Of a stretch of DNA of 64,000 nucleotides, positions 54,163 through 64,000 are shown one piece after another (positions within the stretch are counted from its first letter, which is position 1; every line of letters begins with the position of its first letter). The position numbers were made by a program, and so were the translations under genes. The notes beneath the pieces were generated by a model that saw only the letters and a list, made by a program, of their open reading frames with translations, was not told the origin of the DNA and did no database searches. The stretch is from Shewanella kaireitica (GTDB lineage: Bacteria > Pseudomonadota > Gammaproteobacteria > Enterobacterales > Shewanellaceae): contig NZ_JAKIKQ010000006.1 in NCBI RefSeq assembly GCF_023284045.1, positions 124,001 through 188,000 of the forward strand. The letters are read 5' to 3'.

Positions 54163-54558
54163 ATGTTCGACGGTATCGGCTTTATGGAGTTGCTGTTGAT
54201 TGGAGTTTTGGGGCTAGTAGTACTTGGCCCTGAAAGACTTCCTGTCGCCGTGCGCTCAATTTCAGGCTGGATCCGCGCCATGAAGAAGATGGCTAACTCA
54301 GTGAAAGACGAATTAGAGCAAGAGCTTAAAATCGAGCAGTTGCATACTGATTTGAAAAAAGCGGAAAACCAAGGCCTTAAAAACCTTGCGCCTGAGTTAC
54401 AGGATTCAATCGATCAACTTAAACAAGCAGCGGAATCTGTTAATCGTCCTTATCAAGTAGAAGATGCTCCTTCGGCAAAAGAAACACCCGCCAAAGAGAC
54501 CCCGACTACCGAGACAGCTTCGACAGAGAACGCAAAGTCAGACAAACCTAACGGGTAG
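54163..54558 (+). CDS. tatB: Sec-independent translocase subunit TatB
   Basis: 131 residues: [20 protein letters not shown] with the early Glu in the helix, the LGPERLP hinge, a long amphipathic region and a Thr/Glu/Lys-rich tail with repeated KETP-like units. TatB and TatC form the signal-peptide receptor. Six bases after tatA. Confidence 0.97.
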   Translation: MFDGIGFMELLLIGVLGLVVLGPERLPVAVRSISGWIRAMKKMANSVKDELEQELKIEQLHTDLKKAENQGLKNLAPELQDSIDQLKQAAESVNRPYQVEDAPSAKETPAKETPTTETASTENAKSDKPNG

Positions 54559-54561
54559 TCC

Positions 54562-55326
54562 ATGTCACAACAACAGCCGTTAATAAGCCATTTGCTTGAA
54601 CTGCGTAATAAGCTGCTTCGAGCAATTGGTAGTGTTCTCTTGGTGTTTATCTGTTTGGTCTATTGGGCCAATGATATTTACCATTATATGGCCATTCCAT
54701 TGATGCAAGCTCTGCCCGAATCGAGCAGTATGATTGCAACGGATGTTGCCGCGCCGTTTTTTGCACCATTCAAACTAACCTTAGTGTTGGCATTCTTTAT
54801 TGCTATTCCCTATGTGCTGTTTCAAATATGGTCGTTTGTTGCTCCAGGACTTTATAAGCATGAAAAGCGCTTAGTTGTACCACTGCTTGCAAGTAGTACA
54901 TTACTGTTTTACCTCGGTATCGCATTTGCTTATTACGTCGTATTTCCTGTTGTATTCGGCTTCTTCACTAGTGTGGCGCCTGATGGCGTTGAAGTTGCGA
55001 CCGATATCAGCAGTTATTTGAGCTTTATTCTAAAACTGTTTTTCGCATTTGGTTTAGCCTTTGAAATACCTGTTGCCGTAGTGCTTTTATGCTGGGCTGG
55101 TGTGACTACACCGGAAGAGCTTAAGAAGAAACGCCCTTACATTGTGGTTGGCGCATTTATCGTCGGCATGTTATTAACTCCGCCGGATATTATTTCGCAA
55201 ACAATGCTCGCTATTCCAATGCTAGTGTTATTTGAAGGTGGCTTAATCGCAGCACGCTTTTACAGTAAAGGTGAGTCCGAAGAGGACGAAGACGATAGCA
55301 CTGAAGAGAGTGAAAGCAGTAAGTAG
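54562..55326 (+). CDS. tatC: Sec-independent translocase subunit TatC
   Basis: 254 residues with six membrane helices. Family motifs: [16 protein letters not shown] at the N-terminus (the HLxELRxR signal-peptide contact), [13 protein letters not shown] after the second helix, and [16 protein letters not shown] in the fourth periplasmic part. The C-terminus is a run of Glu, Asp and Ser. Starts three bases after tatB. Confidence 0.98.
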   Translation: MSQQQPLISHLLELRNKLLRAIGSVLLVFICLVYWANDIYHYMAIPLMQALPESSSMIATDVAAPFFAPFKLTLVLAFFIAIPYVLFQIWSFVAPGLYKHEKRLVVPLLASSTLLFYLGIAFAYYVVFPVVFGFFTSVAPDGVEVATDISSYLSFILKLFFAFGLAFEIPVAVVLLCWAGVTTPEELKKKRPYIVVGAFIVGMLLTPPDIISQTMLAIPMLVLFEGGLIAARFYSKGESEEDEDDSTEESESSK

Positions 55327-55354
55327 CCAAAAGATATAGATCGAAAGATGTGAT

Positions 55355-55397
55355 AAAAGGTATTGTCGTTCATCATAGATGAAGCAATACCTTTTTT
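55355..55397 (+). terminator. Terminator of the ubi-tat operon
   Basis: Outer stem AAAAGGTATTG/CAATACCTTTT with an inner stem TTCATC/GATGAA, then TTTTTTG. It lies about 30 bases after tatC. Confidence 0.85.
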
Positions 55398-55484
55398 GTT
55401 TTTAGCGTTATGCCTTGTTTGTAATTCAGTGCACCTCAGCGATTCCCCCAATCAGAAGAAGTCCCCATTTTTAACTCTCTATTA

Positions 55485-55913
55485 ATACCAATTGCATTAA
55501 GTATTTGACCAGTTCAGAGCCCCTCAGCCTTTTCAATTCAAAGCGCATTGGTAAAGAAATGATTATTCCCTTTTAAGCCAATGCAAAGCAGAAGTGGAAA
55601 GACTGAAGGGCTCACGTAGTGCGGCTGAGGTTAAACAAAATTGGCAAAACGCTATATGCTTCGCTATGGGATTTGGATATACGACTAAATGGTCTATTTT
55701 GTTCCATACAAAATAAGACATTCCGGCCCTCCTTGGCGGTCAGATTTAGGAGGTACGAGACCAAGGATGGTCGAAGGTAGAATAATGCAGGAGCAATTAT
55801 CGAGAGCGAAGCAGGATGCCAGAGCCGAGAATAACTATTAGCTCAAGCCCCAATACTTGCCTACAGCGTTTTGAATTCCCGCTGAATGGTCAAACTTTTA
55901 ATGCAATTGGTAT
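55485..55913 (-). repeat. Y-element copy D: 429-bp repeat carrying a nested insert
   Basis: Ends ATACCAATTGCATTAAGTAT and, inverted, ATACCAATTGCATTAAAAGT, nearly those of copy B swapped, so D lies in reverse orientation to B. The core arm (minus-strand core, here read as AATGATTATTCCCTTTTAAG) and the second arm are there. In the second arm an insert of about 148 bases splits GGGATTTGGATATA from GAATAACTATTAGCTCAAGC; without it D would be close to 281 bases by ends, near the 266 of B after small gaps. Confidence 0.85.
55681..55828 (+). repeat. Nested insert repeat (copy 2) inside Y-element D
   Basis: About 148 bases absent from copy B. It starts with hairpin TATTTTGT-TCCAT-ACAAAATA, then shares with copy 1 the stretches GGCGGTCAGATTTAGGAGGT, ACGAGACCAAGGATGGTCGA and ATGCAGGAGCAATTATCGAG. 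The hairpin stems of copies 1 and 2 differ but both pair around TTCCA. Confidence 0.78.
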
Positions 55914-56172
55914 AAGTCATTCCAAAGTGATTGCTATTACTCATATCGAAACACATTAGAAGCAGATACTGAATTGATTACATCTATGAAGGAATTGATA
56001 TAAAATCTTCATCTAACCTGTTTCTAAGGTCTGTTGGTCTTTCGAGCTTAGTTTTTGTTCGAATTCAATGCTTTTAGGGCAAAGCTTGAGCGATAATGCA
56101 TAGCTACCTAAATAAAAAGCTCGTAACGCTAAGATAAGAGCTACAACCCTTAATAATAAAAGGACATTTTTA
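55914..56172. other. Promoter region before the secreted unknown protein
   Basis: 259 AT-rich bases between repeat D and the gene at 56173. No ORF or strong hairpin. AAAAGGAC just before 56173 is the likely ribosome-binding site of the next gene. Confidence 0.4.
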
Positions 56173-56691
56173 ATGATTAAGCCCCAGCTTTTACTGATAA
56201 CAACAGCCTCAATTTTGTTATCAACCTTTGCACATGCCTCAGTTGAATCTCAGCTATCCAAATGCGCGACAGTACAAGATAAGCTGGATCGCCTTATTTG
56301 TTATGACAACATCGCAAATTCATTGCCAGCTCAAAGTTCTAACAATCCAGCTCCTACAACTGAAACTGTTGCTGTCGCATCTTCTACAGCGATTGTAACC
56401 ACTACAGCCAACACGCAAAAGAGCGCTGTCGAAGAGTTTGGTAATTTAGAAAAAAGCAAAGAAGAGCAAACTGTAGATACTATTTATCTAACTGTAAGCA
56501 AAATAAAAAAAGACGCATATGGCGCATTAAAGATTGAGTTTAAAAATGGTCAAGTCTGGAAGCAAACTGACTCGCGGCGCTTTAAGTTGAAACCTGAACA
56601 ACAGATCTTTATAAAAAAAGCAGCTCTAGGCTCTTTCACTCTAGGTATGGAAGATCGCAATACCACTATTCGTGTTAAACGTCTCAAGTAA
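56173..56691 (+). CDS. Secreted protein of unknown function
   Basis: 172 residues. Signal peptide MIKPQLLLITTASILLSTFA with cleavage after HAS or nearby. The mature N-terminus has C-TVQDKLDRLICYDNIA, a CxxxxxxxxRLxCYD pattern found in assorted periplasmic proteins, followed by a Thr/Ala/Ser linker and a C-terminal domain with LTVSKIKKDAYGALKIEFKN, a beta-rich look. I do not recognise a family with a known role. Its stop overlaps the tatD start (TAATG), so it is co-translated with tatD. Confidence 0.72.
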   Translation: MIKPQLLLITTASILLSTFAHASVESQLSKCATVQDKLDRLICYDNIANSLPAQSSNNPAPTTETVAVASSTAIVTTTANTQKSAVEEFGNLEKSKEEQTVDTIYLTVSKIKKDAYGALKIEFKNGQVWKQTDSRRFKLKPEQQIFIKKAALGSFTLGMEDRNTTIRVKRLK

Positions 56692-57485
56692 TGCCACAGT
56701 TTATGGACATAGCTGTCAATCTAATTGGCAGCGCTTTAGAGAAAAAAATTCAATGCGTTGTAGACGATGCCAACGAAGTCGGTGTCACCTCAATGATAGT
56801 GATAGGAAGTCACACAGAAGAAAGTGCCCAAGCGATAGAATTGTGCAACATGCACCCCAACCAGTTATATAGCACCGTTGGTGTTCACCCTCACCACGCC
56901 AGTGAATGGACACCACAAAGCAGCCATCAAATTAAACAACTAAGCTTAGCTCAATGTGTGGTTGCCATTGGCGAATGTGGCTTGGATTATAATCGTGACT
57001 TCTCACCCAGACCTAAACAGAGACAAGCTTTTGCTGAGCAGCTTGAATTAGCCGTAGAACTGCAGCTTCCGGTATTAATGCATGAGCGTGATGCCCATGA
57101 AGACTTTCTGGCGATAGTGAAAGAATATCGCTCACAGTTACCCGCTGCCCTGCTGCATTGCTTTACCGGAAACCGCGAAAGTTTAGCGGCTTATTTAGAG
57201 CAAGACCTACATCTAGGTATTACGGGGTGGGTATGCGATGAGCGTCGAGGACAAGAGCTTGCAGAGCTAGTACCACTGATCCCTGATAACCGTATTTTAA
57301 TTGAAACCGATAGTCCCTATTTACTACCTAGAAGTATGCGGCCCAAGCCTAAATCAAGTAAAAATGAGCCTAAATACTTACCTTATATCGCGGAGTATGT
57401 GGCTAACCTTCGGCAGCAACCTTTTGATGATTTTGCGCAGCAAACCTATCGAAATAGCCGCTCATTTTTTGGGTTACCCTATTAA
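56691..57485 (+). CDS. tatD: TatD-family metal-dependent DNase
   Basis: A 264-residue TIM-barrel hydrolase. Metal ligands are expected in GVHPHH, the Glu of IGECGLDYNRD, the His in PVLMHERDAHEDF and LLHCFTG, and the Asp in ILIETDSPYL. TatD is a 3'-5' exonuclease linked to DNA repair and apoptosis-like DNA turnover, not part of the Tat pore. The usual N-terminal HxH is replaced by FMDIAVNL, as in E. coli TatD. Overlaps the next gene as TAATG. Confidence 0.92.
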   Translation: MPQFMDIAVNLIGSALEKKIQCVVDDANEVGVTSMIVIGSHTEESAQAIELCNMHPNQLYSTVGVHPHHASEWTPQSSHQIKQLSLAQCVVAIGECGLDYNRDFSPRPKQRQAFAEQLELAVELQLPVLMHERDAHEDFLAIVKEYRSQLPAALLHCFTGNRESLAAYLEQDLHLGITGWVCDERRGQELAELVPLIPDNRILIETDSPYLLPRSMRPKPKSSKNEPKYLPYIAEYVANLRQQPFDDFAQQTYRNSRSFFGLPY

Positions 57486-59356
57486 TGTCACTAATTACTC
57501 GCGCGACTTTCATTCTGTTCCTAATATATTCAAGTGTTGTAAATGCTGAAAATGCATTAACAATCGACATTAATACTGCGGATAAGCTTCCGTTAACTGA
57601 CTGGGTTTACATCACATCGACGAGCCAAAGCAGCGATATAAGTCAAGTAAGCCGCTTGTCTTCTACGGATTGGGACAAACTTTCTCCAGATATCATTCGC
57701 GGGTTAGGTGACAAGCAGTTTTGGGTGAAATTTAGCTTATATAGCAATGGGGCGTTTACCAGCAACAAAATTATTTCAATCGCTAACTCACATCTAGATC
57801 TCATTGAGTTATATCACTTTAACCGGCACAGATTAGTCAATAAAGTCATCATGGGCGACAGCATTCCTTTCTCTCAGCGTCCCATAATCAGTAATGATTT
57901 TTCATATCCTTTTAGCAGTAAGAATGATGATTTTCATACATTTTACATCAAAATAACCACTACAGGTTCCGCAAGCATTCCGATGACACTGTGGTCAAAT
58001 AACGCCTATTATCAAAATTCAGAACAAAATTCATTGCTCTATGGCTTTCAGATTGGTGTGCTCATGGCCATTGGTATTTTCAGTTTATTCATCGCCCTTA
58101 CCTCGCACTCATTTAGTTATACTTATTACGCAGGTTACGTGCTCTCTTTGACTTTGTTTGTGGCAACCTTGCACGGCATCGCCTTTCGTTTTATTTGGCC
58201 AAATTGGCCTGTGGTTCAAACCTTTATTTTACCAATGCTATTATGCATATCGATGGCATTTGCCTATCTGTTTTCGGAAAAGGTAATGCAGCTTAAATAT
58301 CATAGCCGCACTATGCTAAGGGTTTGCCGAGCCGGTGCTGCAATTTCAGTTTTACTGTTGTTTGTAGGATTATTTCTCGACTATGACTTAGCGCTAAAAA
58401 TCGATGTATGTGCAGTCATGTTCACCTGCTTATTATTAATGTATATCTCACTGCAACAAGGCCTTCGTGGCTATAAGCTTGCCAAGCTTTTTGCTATTGG
58501 CTGGGCAGGTATGATGTTAGGTGTGCTTATATCCGGCTTGATGTATTTGGGCTATATAGAGCTCAAAATACAAGCTGACACCCCATTTATGCTCGGCCTT
58601 AGTTTCGAAATTGTATTTATGGCTGCGCTACTCGCTATTCGTTATAACGATGAGCGTCTCGCTAAAATGCAAATCCAAAAAGAAGCCTTGCTGCAAGCCG
58701 AAAATATAAAGCAGACCCGAGAAGAGGCACTACGTATAGAAGCTAGAAGTAGTGAGCAGCTTGGTCAGATGGTGCAAGAGCGAACTTTAGAGCTAGAGAT
58801 TGCTTTAAGAGAACTCAATGAGGCCAACCAAAAATTAACCGAACAAACCACTATCGATAGCCTAACTGGTGTTAAAAATAGAAATTCCTTTGATAAACGA
58901 ATTCTTGCTGAAGGTCGCATTAGTCGGCGCCAGCAAACACCAATGGCAATACTCATGTTAGATATCGACCACTTTAAATCGATAAATGACACCTATGGTC
59001 ACCTTGCTGGCGATCAAGCTTTAAGAGTCATTGCTGATGAACTAAAGCAAAAATTAAAACGACCAACCGATCTGGTATCACGTTTTGGCGGTGAAGAGTT
59101 TGCTATTATATTACCGAACACGAATCAAGAAGGCGCCTTGCAAGTTGCTGAGTCAATAAGGAAAGCTATTTTTGAGTTACCGATTAGTTGGGGCGATGTT
59201 ACCATCCCACTAACGGTTAGTATTGGAGTGAGCGTCGAAATCGTCTCATCTGAACAACATACAACCTTGCTATTGGAGCTGGCTGATAAAGCACTTTATC
59301 GCGCAAAGAATGAAGGTCGTAATAGGGTCATGCTATACACGCCTGAACAGAGTTAA
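57485..59356 (+). CDS. Membrane diguanylate cyclase with 7TM-DISM sensor
   Basis: 623 residues: signal peptide (1-21), a 7TMR-DISM extracellular domain (about 40-170), seven membrane helices (about 184-390), a coiled coil (about 395-452) and a GGDEF domain (from about 455). The active site is GGEEF (535-539) and an RxxD inhibitory site, RPTD (526-529), is five residues before it, so the enzyme should make c-di-GMP from GTP and be product-inhibited. It could act on MshE or other receptors, which is inference. Starts within the tatD stop. Confidence 0.9.
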   Translation: MSLITRATFILFLIYSSVVNAENALTIDINTADKLPLTDWVYITSTSQSSDISQVSRLSSTDWDKLSPDIIRGLGDKQFWVKFSLYSNGAFTSNKIISIANSHLDLIELYHFNRHRLVNKVIMGDSIPFSQRPIISNDFSYPFSSKNDDFHTFYIKITTTGSASIPMTLWSNNAYYQNSEQNSLLYGFQIGVLMAIGIFSLFIALTSHSFSYTYYAGYVLSLTLFVATLHGIAFRFIWPNWPVVQTFILPMLLCISMAFAYLFSEKVMQLKYHSRTMLRVCRAGAAISVLLLFVGLFLDYDLALKIDVCAVMFTCLLLMYISLQQGLRGYKLAKLFAIGWAGMMLGVLISGLMYLGYIELKIQADTPFMLGLSFEIVFMAALLAIRYNDERLAKMQIQKEALLQAENIKQTREEALRIEARSSEQLGQMVQERTLELEIALRELNEANQKLTEQTTIDSLTGVKNRNSFDKRILAEGRISRRQQTPMAILMLDIDHFKSINDTYGHLAGDQALRVIADELKQKLKRPTDLVSRFGGEEFAIILPNTNQEGALQVAESIRKAIFELPISWGDVTIPLTVSIGVSVEIVSSEQHTTLLLELADKALYRAKNEGRNRVMLYTPEQS

Positions 59357-59406
59357 CTCCAGAGCCGATAAAGTATTGAGTGCATATAAGCTCTCAGCTA
59401 GATTAA

Positions 59407-60459
<1,053 letters not shown>

Positions 60460-60478
60460 TACCTAACAAGATACAAAA

Positions 60479-60503
60479 AGCCACTGATTCAGTGGCTTTT
60501 TTT
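60479..60503 (+). terminator. Terminator of hemB
   Basis: Stem AGCCACT/AGTGGCT (60479-60485 with 60491-60497), A-run before, seven or more T after, 20 bases downstream of hemB. Confidence 0.9.
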
Positions 60504-60590
60504 ATTTCAGCCCAAACAGTCCCTGTCAGTACAAAGCTGTGCTTCAAGCATGCTATCAACCCACTTGAAACACTAGAACTTGAATGTTTC

Positions 60591-60617
60591 TATACTGATT
60601 AATTGTGATCCACAATT
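60591..60617 (+). promoter_or_regulatory. Possible promoter and operator before the thioredoxin-like gene
   Basis: TATACT at 60591-60596 is a good -10 box. Right after it, at 60601-60617, the palindrome AATTGTG-ATC-CACAATT (7-3-7) sits at the place where a repressor would cover the start site. No strong -35 at 17 bases. The gene starts about 185 bases downstream. Otherwise the 341-base gap holds only the hemB terminator. Confidence 0.4.
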
Positions 60618-60800
60618 GCGTAAAAAGGTTAAATTAATTCGTTAAATAGCGATTTTACCGCCGTTAATGTGTGAAGCACTGCACTAATTAGATAAATAGC
60701 CAGTGATCCCCCTAACACTGCCGCATTTCCGCGCTTCACCCCTTAGTTAAGACATGATTGAATAAAGCAGAATTCATTTCTTCTCGCGAAAGGTATAATC

Positions 60801-61343
60801 ATGCACAATAACGTTAAAGCATTACTTGCCACCACAGTTTTATTTTTTAGTAGCCAAAGTATGGCTAATAGTGGTTGCGGATTCGAAGAAGGTGAGCAAG
60901 AAGGCTTTATGGCCACTTGCAGTGAGGAGAAACAAGAAGTGATCTTAACCGGATTAGTTAGCAATGAACAACTGAATGTACTTGATTGGTTCAGCCAAGA
61001 ATATAGCGAATACAAAGCTGATCAAGCAACGATTGCACAGCTTAAAACTATCACAGAGCCAACCGAAATAACGGTTATTATTGGCACTTGGTGTCCAGAT
61101 TGTCACCGTGAAACACCACGATTCATCCGTATCATGGAGCAAGTTAATAACCCAAACATTACGGTTAAATTTATTGGTGTAGACAGAGCCAAACTAGATC
61201 CACAAGGATTGGCGAAGAACTATGAGTTCAGCCGTATTCCAACCATTATCGTTGAACAAGACAACAGCGAGATTGGTCGTATTATTGAAAGACCTGAAGT
61301 GACCTTAGAGAAAGATTTAGCGGCTATTTTGAAAGCATCTTAA
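60801..61343 (+). CDS. Periplasmic thioredoxin-like protein
   Basis: 180 residues. Signal peptide about 1-22 (ALLATTVLFFSSQSMANS). The thioredoxin fold has active site WCPDC (Cys98 and Cys101), an unusual dipeptide, and a cis-Pro region SRIPTIIV. Two extra cysteines near the N-terminus (SGCGFEE and ATCSEE) could be a second redox pair. A thiol reductase or oxidase in the envelope; partner unknown. ATG at 60801 follows AAAGGTATAATC. It has its own terminator. Confidence 0.85.
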   Translation: MHNNVKALLATTVLFFSSQSMANSGCGFEEGEQEGFMATCSEEKQEVILTGLVSNEQLNVLDWFSQEYSEYKADQATIAQLKTITEPTEITVIIGTWCPDCHRETPRFIRIMEQVNNPNITVKFIGVDRAKLDPQGLAKNYEFSRIPTIIVEQDNSEIGRIIERPEVTLEKDLAAILKAS

Positions 61344-61367
61344 AATCTAATGAAGTAATATAAAAAA

Positions 61368-61389
61368 GGCCGCTAATGCGGCCTTTTTT
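61368..61389. terminator. Bidirectional terminator between converging genes
   Basis: Perfect stem GGCCGC/GCGGCC (61368-61373 with 61378-61383), loop TAAT, six A before and six T after; serves the thioredoxin-like gene and the receptor gene. Confidence 0.88.
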
Positions 61390-61422
61390 GATCGAACCTA
61401 AACTCGATATTTGAATGTAGGT

Positions 61423-64000
61423 TTAGAACTCGTAGCGTGCGACCACAGAGAAGAAACGCTCTTCTTGACGGCCTGTCACCATACCGTAATCAGGGTTCAG
61501 TTCTATGCCTGACGGAGTATCTGCATAACGGGCTCTTTCTTCATTGACGTTAGTTGCAGAATCTGAATCCAGTACGTTATACACAGTGCCTTTGATTAAG
61601 AAGTCACCATCAAAAATATCAGTCATGTAAGTCAATGATAAATCGATGTTAGTAACCCAAGGTAAAGTGCCAGCGGTACCGCGTGGAGCAGGATTACCAT
61701 TCTCATCATAGTGAGACGCCTGGTCGTAGTAACGGCTTATACAATCATCCCATGGGTTACCCGTCGCACAACTATCCACACCTGTTGGATGCTGTGAAAA
61801 GTAGCTTTGAGGACGACCAGAAGTCACACGAGTAACAAAACCAAATATCAAATCTTCAGTAATGTTATACGCACCACTCACTTTGAAAGCATGTGTATGA
61901 TCATTTGGAAGGTCGCCATTTGAATGGTCCATCAAATCGCCATAATCATACGAGGTAGTCCAACCCGGATCTGCCTGGTTATTATCAGTTTTAACTAAAC
62001 CTTCGGTATTACCGTAACTGTGTGACCAGGTGTATGACGAGTTAATACGTAAGTCGTCAGTCACAGCGCCATCTAAGGTGAACTCCATCGCTACATACTT
62101 ACGTTCAGCTTCAGGAAGTGCCATCTCTTCTGCAGTTAAATTTACATTATCAACAGTGCCATCACCATCAAAATCATAGGAGATACCAACATCTTCACCT
62201 GGATTCAGTAGGACATAATAAGAACCCTGCCCTACATTATCATCAATACCTAACTCTTTTAGTTTTTTACCTAAAACTGGCCCAACATCAGTATCTTCAA
62301 CGCTACGACCTAGGTCACGGTAGATACCACGTACGCCCGCAGTCATAGTTTCAAATACTTCTTGCTGGTAGCCTAACGTGAACTCATCAGAGTACATCGA
62401 TTTAAGAGATGATGAAGCGATTAAACCTGGCTCAGTAATGCCTTTTTGACGGTAACGACGATCTCTCAGCATTGCCCCACGACTAGGAGAACCATCAGCA
62501 GTGAGCACCGGATGTCCATCTGAGTCTACTTGATCAAGCTCTGAGTATTCAAACCACTCAATAGAAGATGAGCCCTGTGTAATATTCATGTTTGCAGATA
62601 CAGGTTGAAAATAACGCCCATAAGTCGCAAATACTTTCGCTTCACCATCACCAAATACATCGTAGATAGCTTGAACACGCGGAGCGAACTGATCTTCCAT
62701 CTTCACATACGCGCGGCCATCTGTAACTGTGTTTTCAAATTCGCTATAACGTAAACCCAAATTTAGAACTAAGTTATCAGTTGCCTGCCAAGAATCATTG
62801 ATATAGAAAGCTGTTGAAGTGACATCTGAATCAGTAAAGCGTTCGCGAACACGGCGTTGAATATAATCCTCCCCCGCCACTTGCCCTGAAATATCGTCTA
62901 CACCCGCAGTCTTAATAGACCACCAACCTTGTGCATCACCAATACCATTTTGTGCCGAAATATAATCAACTTTAACTTTAGTGTAATCAATGCCAAATTG
63001 AATCGCGTGGTTTTCTAGATCCCAGTTAAAATCAATTCGAGCTTGGTCACGTTGATAATGCTCTTCCGAAATAGAAGAGTTACTATGATCACTTAGAGTT
63101 ACACTGCCATTACGGTCGTCCCATACTCCAGGGTCTGTAGATGCGACGACATTTTCAACATCTTCCTGAACGCGACCTAAAACAGCTGAAACAGAAAAAT
63201 TTTCACCAAAGTAACCATTGTAGTTAAAGCTATAAACCTTACCGCCATCTTCACCCGGAGCATCAACACCTTTCTGCGTACCTACTTCATTAGTTTCCCA
63301 ATCATAGTTATATACTTTTTTTGTCCAAGTACGTTTGTTGTTCATGGCAGAGAAACCAATTGAATGATCTTCAGCCATGTACCAATCTAGCTTAGCAAAC
63401 CAACGGTCTTCTTCACGTTCACGATTTGTTTTCGTTGTTTGTCCAGCCCAATCTTGGTCTTCACGTCTTGGGGCAAATAAACCATAGAAGAATAATGAGT
63501 CCTCAATTATCGCGCCACTTGCCCACAATTGAAGCTCTTTAAAGTCATAACTATCTTGCTGAGTGTTAGTGTCAATTTCACCACTGGACTGATAAATATT
63601 ATCGTGAGATGACCTTAGTGCGGCAGGATCCCATCGCGCTTCAGCACCAAATTTAAATTCATTTTCACCTGACTTTGAAACGGCATTTACAATACCACCT
63701 AACGCACCGCCAAATTCAGGGCTTACGCCGCCTGTTTTAACTTGCGTCTGTGAAATAGCTTCCCAAGGTAGACGAATAGAACCAAGTCCTGTTCGAATAC
63801 TTGTAACGTTCAAACCATTGAAGTAGTAGCCGTTTTCAGCTGCTGATGAACCACCAAAGCTTGATGCACCTTTAAAATTAGAACCACCTGGAGCAGCAGT
63901 ACCAGGAGCAAGCAATGCAATACTTTCAAAGCCCGTATTTACAGGCATAGTTTGCAGTTCATCTTGACTAAAAGTTAAACCGGAGGTCGAAGATGCGGTA
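61423..64000 (-). CDS. Oar-like TonB-dependent receptor (5' part beyond the window)
   Basis: The last 859 residues or so of an outer-membrane receptor; the frame is open to the window edge. The plug domain is seen as NGYYFNGLNVTSIRTGLGSI, then VKTGGVSPEFGGALGGIVNA, the pattern of Oar/CarboxypepD-regulated receptors in place of the siderophore type. The barrel has many amphipathic strands; the last residue is Phe (VVARYEF), the signal for BAM-mediated insertion. Likely substrates are peptides or other large nutrients (family inference). The terminator at 61368 follows. Confidence 0.88.
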   Translation of the reverse strand, partial: TASSTSGLTFSQDELQTMPVNTGFESIALLAPGTAAPGGSNFKGASSFGGSSAAENGYYFNGLNVTSIRTGLGSIRLPWEAISQTQVKTGGVSPEFGGALGGIVNAVSKSGENEFKFGAEARWDPAALRSSHDNIYQSSGEIDTNTQQDSYDFKELQLWASGAIIEDSLFFYGLFAPRREDQDWAGQTTKTNREREEDRWFAKLDWYMAEDHSIGFSAMNNKRTWTKKVYNYDWETNEVGTQKGVDAPGEDGGKVYSFNYNGYFGENFSVSAVLGRVQEDVENVVASTDPGVWDDRNGSVTLSDHSNSSISEEHYQRDQARIDFNWDLENHAIQFGIDYTKVKVDYISAQNGIGDAQGWWSIKTAGVDDISGQVAGEDYIQRRVRERFTDSDVTSTAFYINDSWQATDNLVLNLGLRYSEFENTVTDGRAYVKMEDQFAPRVQAIYDVFGDGEAKVFATYGRYFQPVSANMNITQGSSSIEWFEYSELDQVDSDGHPVLTADGSPSRGAMLRDRRYRQKGITEPGLIASSSLKSMYSDEFTLGYQQEVFETMTAGVRGIYRDLGRSVEDTDVGPVLGKKLKELGIDDNVGQGSYYVLLNPGEDVGISYDFDGDGTVDNVNLTAEEMALPEAERKYVAMEFTLDGAVTDDLRINSSYTWSHSYGNTEGLVKTDNNQADPGWTTSYDYGDLMDHSNGDLPNDHTHAFKVSGAYNITEDLIFGFVTRVTSGRPQSYFSQHPTGVDSCATGNPWDDCISRYYDQASHYDENGNPAPRGTAGTLPWVTNIDLSLTYMTDIFDGDFLIKGTVYNVLDSDSATNVNEERARYADTPSGIELNPDYGMVTGRQEERFFSVVARYEF

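Overview
The window looks like chromosomal DNA of a marine gammaproteobacterium, most likely Shewanella. This rests on gene order and protein character: a complete MSHA type IV pilus locus next to mreBCD, the rpmE-priA-(argS)-ftsN-hslVU order, ubiE-ubiJ-ubiB-tatABC, hemB of the metal-site type lacking cysteines, and large TonB-dependent receptors. No rRNA, tRNA, CRISPR array, transposase or prophage gene was seen.

Layout. 1-9392 (minus strand): the start of a nitrilase-family amidohydrolase, yhdP, rng, maf, mreD, mreC and mreB. 9586-30448 (minus): the MSHA pilus cluster read from mshH (a csrD homologue) through mshI, a PilN-like gene, mshJKLMNEGF, mshB, two mshA-type pilins, then after a terminator mshC-D-O-P-Q. 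30449-34621: two intergenic repeats, the malic enzyme gene, a 5'-truncated staphylococcal-nuclease-like gene cut by a third repeat, rpmE, and a FimV-like gene. 34728-44191 (plus): priA, argS, an ftsN-like SPOR gene, a frameshifted unknown gene, hslVU behind a heat-shock promoter, a DUF971 gene and deoD. 44279-48517: a TsgA-like transporter, a Crp/Fnr-type regulator, a glycosyltransferase/PAP2 pair, and a small membrane protein. 48853-55326 (plus): rraA, an arginase-family enzyme, ubiE-ubiJ-ubiB and tatABC. 56173-60459 (plus): a secreted unknown protein, tatD, a 7TM diguanylate cyclase and hemB. 60801-64000: a periplasmic thioredoxin-like protein and the 3' part of an Oar-like TonB-dependent receptor.

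Functional themes. The MSHA locus encodes a whole retractable-type pilus machine: inner-membrane PilMNOP-like proteins, secretin, extension ATPase, platform, major and minor pilins, and a giant tip or adhesin-like MshQ. Cyclic-di-GMP links recur: MshE carries the two 24-residue c-di-GMP-binding motifs, MshH has degenerate GGDEF/EAL domains, and the protein at 57485 has an intact GGEEF site with an inhibitory RxxD site.

The most unusual content is a family of five intergenic repeats (30473-30737, 30771-31036, about 33063-33379, 47987-48250, 55485-55913). Each full unit is 264-266 bases, has 24-26-base imperfect terminal inverted repeats, and folds on paper into two long arms, a three-way junction. 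The arm sequences differ between copies but keep self-complementarity, while a core in one arm is conserved. Two copies carry an extra insert of about 150 bases, itself a related repeat, at the tip of the same arm. One copy is fused to the truncated nuclease gene. All calls are from reading the sequence; no database search was run.
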